This document shows positions 59,315 to 64,000 of a stretch of 64,000 bases of DNA, piece by piece. Made by a program: the position numbers and the translations under genes. Under the pieces are notes generated by a model. That model was not told where the DNA came from and ran no database searches. It worked only from the letters and a program-made list of their open reading frames with translations. Position 1 is the stretch's first letter. Each line of letters starts with the position of its first letter. Origin of the DNA: Cystobacter fuscus (lineage in GTDB: Bacteria > Myxococcota > Myxococcia > Myxococcales > Myxococcaceae); assembly GCF_002305875.1 (NCBI RefSeq), contig NZ_CP022098.1, forward strand, positions 7,254,001-7,318,000, given 5' to 3'.

Positions 59315-62300
59315 ATGATCGCTCGCACTCTCTTGTTCACCCTCGCTGTTGTCTCGACCATTGGTTGCGGCCCTCCAACTCCCCCGCCCCCGGACCCCGA
59401 TCCGGGTTCCGAAGCCGACGCGGGGACCGAAGTCGACGCGGGGACCGAAGCCGACGCGGGGACCGAAGCCGACGCGGGGACCGAAGCCGACGCGGGAACC
59501 GGTACCGACGCGGGAACCGATGGCGGCTCCCCCAGCGTTCCCCAGGAGTTCTACACGTCGTTCGAGGACGCGGACCCACAACCCACCTGGAGCTCCACGG
59601 TCGAACTCGACGCGCAGGGACAGAAGAAGTCCTCCGGGGTCACCGGAGAGCCGGACACGCGGCTCCGCGGCAACATCATGGATCAGGTGGCCGAGCTGAC
59701 CGCCAACGGCGACAACTATCCCAACGAGACCGCGGACCTCATCGCCGACGGGGATGTGAACTCGAAGTGGTTGACGTTCACGAGCACGGGCTGGGTGCAG
59801 TTCAAGCTCAAGCAGCCCATCGCCGTGAAGCGCTACGCCCTCTCCTCCGCCAACGACGCGGCCGAGCGAGACCCCGCCGCCTGGAGGCTCGAGGCCTCGC
59901 GGAACGGAACGAGCTGGACCGTGCTCGACCAGCGCAGCAACCAGTCGTTCACCGCGCGCTTCGAGACCAAGACCTACGAATTCGCCAACACCACCGCCTA
60001 TTCCTATTACCGGCTCAACGTCACCGCCAACCACAGCGGCAACATCCTGCAGATCGCCGAACTCCAGCTTTCCAATGGCGATGACTCGCCGCCGCCGGTC
60101 ACGGACATGAAGAGCGTGGTCGGCAACGGCCCTCGCGCCTCGTGGAACTCCAAGCGCAACGCCGGGTTCACCGGCACGCACGCGCTGCGCTTCGCGGGCG
60201 CGGTCACGTCGAGTAGCCGCGGCTATTCCTACAACAAGCTCTTCGACGTCGACGTGCGGGTCACGCCGACGACGGAGCTGTCGTATCTGCTCTTCGCCGA
60301 CGCGGCGACGGACGACCCGAACTATCCGAGCACCTACGCGGCGCTCGATCTCGCCTTCGACGATGGCACCTACCTGAGCGAGCTGAACGCCGTGGACCAG
60401 CACCACGCGGTGCTGAGCCCCTCGGGCCAGGGCGCGTCGCGCACGCTCTACGCCAACGAGTGGAACTACAAGGTCTCACGCATCGGTGACGTCGCCGCCG
60501 GCAAGACGATCAAGCGCATCCTCATCGGCTACGACCAACCTCAGGGGCCGGTTGCCGGCTTCGGTGGCTGGATCGACGACGTGCGGATCACGGCCAATCC
60601 CGTTCACACGACCCCCGGGCATCTGTCGGACTACGTGACCACCCTGCGCGGCACCCACTCGAGCGGCAGCTACTCGCGCGGCAACAACTTCCCCGCGACG
60701 GCCATCCCTCATGGTTTCAACTTCTGGACCCCGGTGACCAACGCGGGCACGGCGGGCTGGCTGTACGCGTACCACAGCGCCAACAACGCGGATAACCGCC
60801 CGGCGCTCCAGGCGCTCTCCCTCAGCCACCAGCCGAGCCCGTGGATGGGTGACCGGCAGAGCTTCCAGGTCCTGCCCTCGGCGGCCAGTGGCACGCCGAG
60901 CGCCAACCGTGCCACGCGCGCCCTCGCCTTCCAGCACGAGAACGAGATCGCGCGGCCCTACTACTACGGCGTGAAGTTCGACAACGGCATCCAGGCCGAG
61001 CTCACCCCCACTGATCATGCCGCGCTCTTCCGCTTCACGTTCCCTGGCGACGACGCGAGCCTCCTCTTCGACAACGTCGACAACAATGGCGGGCTCACCC
61101 TCGACCCCGAGGCGCGCACGATCACGGGCTACTCCGACGCGCGCAGCGGGCTGTCGACGGGCGCCACGCGAATCTTCGTCTACGCCACGTTCGACCGGCC
61201 GGTGGCCACCAGCGGCATGCTCTCCGGCGGCGGCGGCGCGAACGTGACCGGCTACTTCCGCTTCACCGTCCCGGCGGACGACCGCACCGTGACCATGCGC
61301 ATCGCCACCTCGCTCATCAGCGTCGAGCAGGCCAGGAAGAACCTCGCGCTCGAGATCGCGGAGGGCGACCGCTTCGAGGACGTGAAGGCGCGCGCCCAGA
61401 AGCTCTGGGATCAGAAGCTCGGCATCATCGAGGTCCAGGGCGCCAATGAGGACCAGCTCACCACGCTCTACTCCAACCTGTACCGGCTGTTCCTCTACCC
61501 GAACTCGGGCTTCGAGAACACCGGCACGGCGACCGAGCCCGTCTACCAGCATGCGAGCCCGGTGGCGGCGGCGAGCGGTCCCAGCACGCCCACGCAGACC
61601 GGCGCGAAAATCGAGAACGGCAAGATCTACGTGAACAACGGCTTCTGGGACACCTACCGGGTGACCTGGCCGGCCTACGCGCTGTTCACGCCGACCGCCG
61701 CGGGCGAGCTGATCGACGGCTTCGCGCAGCAGTACAGGGAAGGTGGCTGGATCGCGCGCTGGTCCTCGCCCGGCTACGCCGATCTCATGACCGGCACGAG
61801 CTCGGATGTCGCCTTCGCCGACGCCTACGTGAAGGGCGTCCGCAACTTCGACGTGGAGGCGATCTACGACGCGGCCCTGCGCAACGCCACGGTCCCGCCG
61901 GCCAGCGGCGGTGTCGGACGCAAGGGGCTCGAGTCGTCGATCTTCCTCGGCTACACCCCGAACTCCATCGGCCATGGCTTCTCGTGGGCGATGGCCGGCT
62001 ATCTGAACGACTTCGGCATCGCGAACATGGCGCGCGTGCTCGCCGCGGACGCGAGCCACCCGCGCCACCAGGAGTTCGTCGAGAACGCGGAGTACTTCCT
62101 CGATCGCTCGCAGCAGTACGTGAACCTGTTCGATCCGTCGATCCAGTTCTTCCAGGGCAGGACGGCGAGTGGCGCCTTCACGAGTCCAGCGGCGAACTAC
62201 GATCCGCGCGTCTGGGGCAACGACTACACCGAGACCAACGGCTGGAACATGGCCTTCGACGCGCCGTACGACGGCCTCGGCCTCGCGGCCCTGTATGGCG

Positions 62301-63316
62301 GCAGGGCCGGGCTCGCCACGAAGCTCGACCAGTTCTTCGCCACGCCGGAGACCGCGAGCTTCGGCGGAGGCTACGGTGGGGTGATCCACGAGATGGTCGA
62401 GGCGCGCGACGTGCGCATGGGGCAGCTCGGCCTGAGCAACCAACCCTCGTTCCACATCCCGTACATGTACACCCACGCCGGTCAGCCGGCGAAGACGCAG
62501 GAGAAGGTCCGCGACGCGCTCGCGCGCCTCTTCGTCGGAAGCAACATCGGCCAGGGCTATCTCGGCGATGAGGACAACGGCGCGATGTCGGCGTGGCACC
62601 TCTTCAGCGCGCTCGGCTTCTACCCGCTCGGCGTGGGCAGCGAGAACTACGTCATCGGCTCACCGCTCTTCACCCAGGCCGTCGTCCACCTCGAGAACGG
62701 CCACGACATCACCATCAACGCGCCGAACAACGGCCCGAAGAACGTCTACGTGCAGGCGCTGCGGGTCAACGGGCAGGCGCAGACGAAGACCTACCTGACG
62801 CACGAGCAGCTCTCCGCCGGAGCCACGCTCGACTTCGACATGGGCCCCGCCCCCTCCACGTGGGGCACCGGTGCCGAGGACGCGCCGCCCTCGATCACCA
62901 CCGATGGCAACGTCCCGAATCCGCTGCGCGACACCGCGACGGGTGGCGTGGCCACGTCGAGCGATGGCACGGACGCCAGCAAGCTCTTCGATGACACCTC
63001 GGCCACGAGCGTGAGCTTCACCGCGGCGGATCCCGTGCTGGACTACCAGTTCGCCTCGGGCGGGCGGCAGGTCACCTTCTACACGCTGACGTCGGGCACC
63101 GGCACGGTCGACCCGACCGGCTGGACGCTGAGCGGCTCGAACGACGGAGAGAACTTCACGACCCTCGACCAGCGCAGCGCCCAGACGTTCCGCTGGCGCA
63201 CGCAGACGCGCGCCTTCCGGGTCGCCACCCCGGGCAGCTACACGTACTACCGCCTCGAGCTGACCGGCGCGGAGGGCGTGTCGCTCGCCGAGGTCGAGCT
63301 GCTCGCCAGACCCTGA
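59315..63316 (+). CDS. GH92 alpha-mannosidase lipoprotein with two F5/8-type C domains
   Basis: 1333 residues from ATG 59315 (AAGG upstream). The signal MIARTLLFTLAVVSTIGCG has lipobox STIGC. An EADAGT-type repeat linker follows, then a discoidin/F5-8C domain (~90-235; NETADLIADGDVNSKWLTFT), a spacer beta-domain and a GH92 catalytic region. Its motifs are GWIARWSSPGYADLMTGT, WGNDYTETNGWNMAFDAPYD (Glu = acid), FHIPYMYTHAGQPAKTQEKV and LGDEDNGAMSAWHLFSALGF (Asp = base), as expected for Ca-dependent exo-mannosidases acting on alpha-mannosides. The C-terminus has a second F5/8C domain (WTLSGSNDGENFTTLDQRSA). Membrane-anchored glycan degradation, possibly of host or prey glycoproteins. A hairpin follows at 63339. 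Confidence 0.92.
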   Translation: MIARTLLFTLAVVSTIGCGPPTPPPPDPDPGSEADAGTEVDAGTEADAGTEADAGTEADAGTGTDAGTDGGSPSVPQEFYTSFEDADPQPTWSSTVELDAQGQKKSSGVTGEPDTRLRGNIMDQVAELTANGDNYPNETADLIADGDVNSKWLTFTSTGWVQFKLKQPIAVKRYALSSANDAAERDPAAWRLEASRNGTSWTVLDQRSNQSFTARFETKTYEFANTTAYSYYRLNVTANHSGNILQIAELQLSNGDDSPPPVTDMKSVVGNGPRASWNSKRNAGFTGTHALRFAGAVTSSSRGYSYNKLFDVDVRVTPTTELSYLLFADAATDDPNYPSTYAALDLAFDDGTYLSELNAVDQHHAVLSPSGQGASRTLYANEWNYKVSRIGDVAAGKTIKRILIGYDQPQGPVAGFGGWIDDVRITANPVHTTPGHLSDYVTTLRGTHSSGSYSRGNNFPATAIPHGFNFWTPVTNAGTAGWLYAYHSANNADNRPALQALSLSHQPSPWMGDRQSFQVLPSAASGTPSANRATRALAFQHENEIARPYYYGVKFDNGIQAELTPTDHAALFRFTFPGDDASLLFDNVDNNGGLTLDPEARTITGYSDARSGLSTGATRIFVYATFDRPVATSGMLSGGGGANVTGYFRFTVPADDRTVTMRIATSLISVEQARKNLALEIAEGDRFEDVKARAQKLWDQKLGIIEVQGANEDQLTTLYSNLYRLFLYPNSGFENTGTATEPVYQHASPVAAASGPSTPTQTGAKIENGKIYVNNGFWDTYRVTWPAYALFTPTAAGELIDGFAQQYREGGWIARWSSPGYADLMTGTSSDVAFADAYVKGVRNFDVEAIYDAALRNATVPPASGGVGRKGLESSIFLGYTPNSIGHGFSWAMAGYLNDFGIANMARVLAADASHPRHQEFVENAEYFLDRSQQYVNLFDPSIQFFQGRTASGAFTSPAANYDPRVWGNDYTETNGWNMAFDAPYDGLGLAALYGGRAGLATKLDQFFATPETASFGGGYGGVIHEMVEARDVRMGQLGLSNQPSFHIPYMYTHAGQPAKTQEKVRDALARLFVGSNIGQGYLGDEDNGAMSAWHLFSALGFYPLGVGSENYVIGSPLFTQAVVHLENGHDITINAPNNGPKNVYVQALRVNGQAQTKTYLTHEQLSAGATLDFDMGPAPSTWGTGAEDAPPSITTDGNVPNPLRDTATGGVATSSDGTDASKLFDDTSATSVSFTAADPVLDYQFASGGRQVTFYTLTSGTGTVDPTGWTLSGSNDGENFTTLDQRSAQTFRWRTQTRAFRVATPGSYTYYRLELTGAEGVSLAEVELLARP
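59417..59520 (+). repeat. 18-bp repeat coding for the EADAGT linker
   Basis: About six units of GACCGAAGCCGACGCGGG, several identical, giving a charged flexible spacer between the lipid anchor and the first domain. Copy number is likely to vary. Confidence 0.85.
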
Positions 63317-63338
63317 GGAACTTCCGTCCGAGGGATGA

Positions 63339-63383
63339 CTCCGCCTCATTGTGTTCGACACCGTCGAGCGCGATGAGGCGGAG
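63339..63383 (+). terminator. Stem-loop terminator after GH92 gene
   Basis: CTCCGCCTCAT (63339-63349) pairs perfectly with ATGAGGCGGAG (63373-63383) around a 23-nt loop that can itself form a small hairpin. It starts 23 bp after the stop codon. Confidence 0.75.
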
Positions 63384-63435
63384 CGTCCCACCCCTTCCAT
63401 CCACGCTCGTCCTCTCGGCCCGACAACCGCCGCAC

Positions 63436-63502
63436 ATGTACACAACCGTGTACATCGCTGGACACAACCCGGTCGTCGTCATAAGTAAACCACCGTGTAC
63501 AT
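63436..63502 (+). promoter_or_regulatory. Two TetR-type operators, one covering the regulator start codon
   Basis: ATGTACACAACCGTGTACAT (63436-63455) is a perfect palindrome with 8-bp arms. AAGTAAACCACCGTGTACAT (63483-63502) matches it at 17 of 20 positions and includes the first two bases of the regulator's ATG. The spacing (47 bp centre to centre) and position fit negative autoregulation. Confidence 0.72.
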
Positions 63503-64000
63503 GCCCCGAGCCCCCGAGCCCAAGAAGCCGACGCGCCAGCGCGATGCCGAGCGCACGCGCACCGCGATCCTCGATGCCGCGCAGACGCTGTTCGCCACGC
63601 GAGGCTTCGCCAACACCGGGGTGCGCGAGGTGGCGGAGCTGGCGGGGGTGAATTCAGCGCTCGTCGGCCGCTACTTCGGCTCGAAGGAAGGGCTGTTCCG
63701 GGCGACGTTGGATCGGGCGCTCGACCTGTCCCCGCTGCTGCATGGAGATCGGCGCCGCTTCGGCGTGGACGTGGTGGCGATCTTCTTCGACACGCAGGAG
63801 CTGCCGAGCCCGATGGCGATGATGATCCTCTCGGCGGCGGACCCCGAGGCACACGCGGCGAGCGTCGAGCTGCTGCAGGCGAAGGTGATCGTGCCGTTGG
63901 CCAGGTGGATGGGGCCACCGGACGGAGAGGAGCGCGCGGCGCGGCTCAACATCCTCTGGGGCGGCTTCCTCACCAGTTGGAAGCTGCTGCCCATCCAGCC
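63501..64000 (+). CDS. TetR-family transcriptional regulator (3' end outside window)
   Basis: 166 residues visible from ATG 63501. The N-terminal HTH is standard: [57 protein letters not shown], with the recognition helix around [12 protein letters not shown]. The ligand-binding part follows ([40 protein letters not shown]). No stop before the window edge. The gene is preceded by two operator-like palindromes, the second overlapping its start, so it probably represses itself. The target genes may lie further on. The upstream GH92 gene ends in a terminator and is not clearly part of the regulon. Confidence 0.9.
   Translation, partial: MPRAPEPKKPTRQRDAERTRTAILDAAQTLFATRGFANTGVREVAELAGVNSALVGRYFGSKEGLFRATLDRALDLSPLLHGDRRRFGVDVVAIFFDTQELPSPMAMMILSAADPEAHAASVELLQAKVIVPLARWMGPPDGEERAARLNILWGGFLTSWKLLPIQ

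Noticed and set aside
59417-59520. 18-bp repeats considered as a regulatory iteron or origin element
   Set aside because: They are in frame within the GH92 lipoprotein and code for a linker, like the PDAGT linker at 8640-8700.

Overview
The window looks like chromosomal DNA of a myxobacterium, probably from the Cystobacter/Archangium/Melittangium side of the group. This rests on the high GC content with strong third-position GC bias, many secreted lipoproteins with short Cys lipoboxes, MYXO-CTERM tails (Gly-Cys-rich motif, membrane span, Arg cluster), a eukaryote-like kinase with a PEGA-type tail, receiver/DUF4388 proteins and paired DUF5985 proteins. No rRNA, tRNA, CRISPR array, transposase or phage gene was seen.

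Layout. 1-3.6 kb: the end of a histidine kinase, a SUKH-like unknown, an alpha/beta-hydrolase fragment and a lower-GC patch (2.1-3.1 kb) with a small lipoprotein that looks split by a frameshift. 3.6-11.3 kb: an HdeD-type membrane protein, a helical repeat protein with a hydrophobic residue at every fourth position, a four-repeat PPC lipoprotein, a SnoaL-like protein, a tagged surface protein coupled to a nitrilase, and an unknown exported protein. 11.3-18.2 kb: the most interesting locus. A caspase/gingipain-like putative peptidase faces a two-gene ATGA-coupled operon encoding a CHAT protease with a SIR2-like C-terminal half and a membrane-anchored nSTAND ATPase with 15 nearly identical WD40 repeats. 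This is the pattern of a bacterial NLR-like conflict or cell-death system. 18.4-25.1 kb: peptidyl-prolyl isomerase, peroxiredoxin, secreted polysaccharide deacetylase, L,D-transpeptidase and small lipoproteins. 25.2-36.4 kb: a DUF5985 operon, a receiver-ATPase protein, an HtrA protease, a pseudokinase, a lipoprotein with a strong promoter inside an inverted repeat, a PilB-N-domain/GAF-like protein, a VOC protein and a receiver-DUF4388 protein.

36.4-48 kb: a minus-strand envelope cluster (FecR-domain protein, TolB-like propeller, exported Ig-like protein, outer-membrane barrel with SdrD-B-like domain, giant MYXO-CTERM protein). The last three genes overlap and are probably translationally coupled. 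48.0-48.4 kb is a graveyard holding a histidine-kinase tail and a frameshifted gene. 48.4-53.1 kb: a self-contained Hsp70 operon (GrpE-like, DnaK-like, large helical unknown, J-domain protein). 53.5-64 kb: a secreted GH57/GH119-type amylase with FN3, CBM25-like and CBM20 modules, a histone-H1-like protein, a Kv-type channel with a zinc-ribbon tail, a GH92 mannosidase lipoprotein and a TetR regulator (cut by the window end) with two matching operators, one covering its own start codon.

All functions are read from sequence motifs by eye. Start codons were chosen from Shine-Dalgarno spacing, overlaps and signal peptides, and uncertain ones are flagged.
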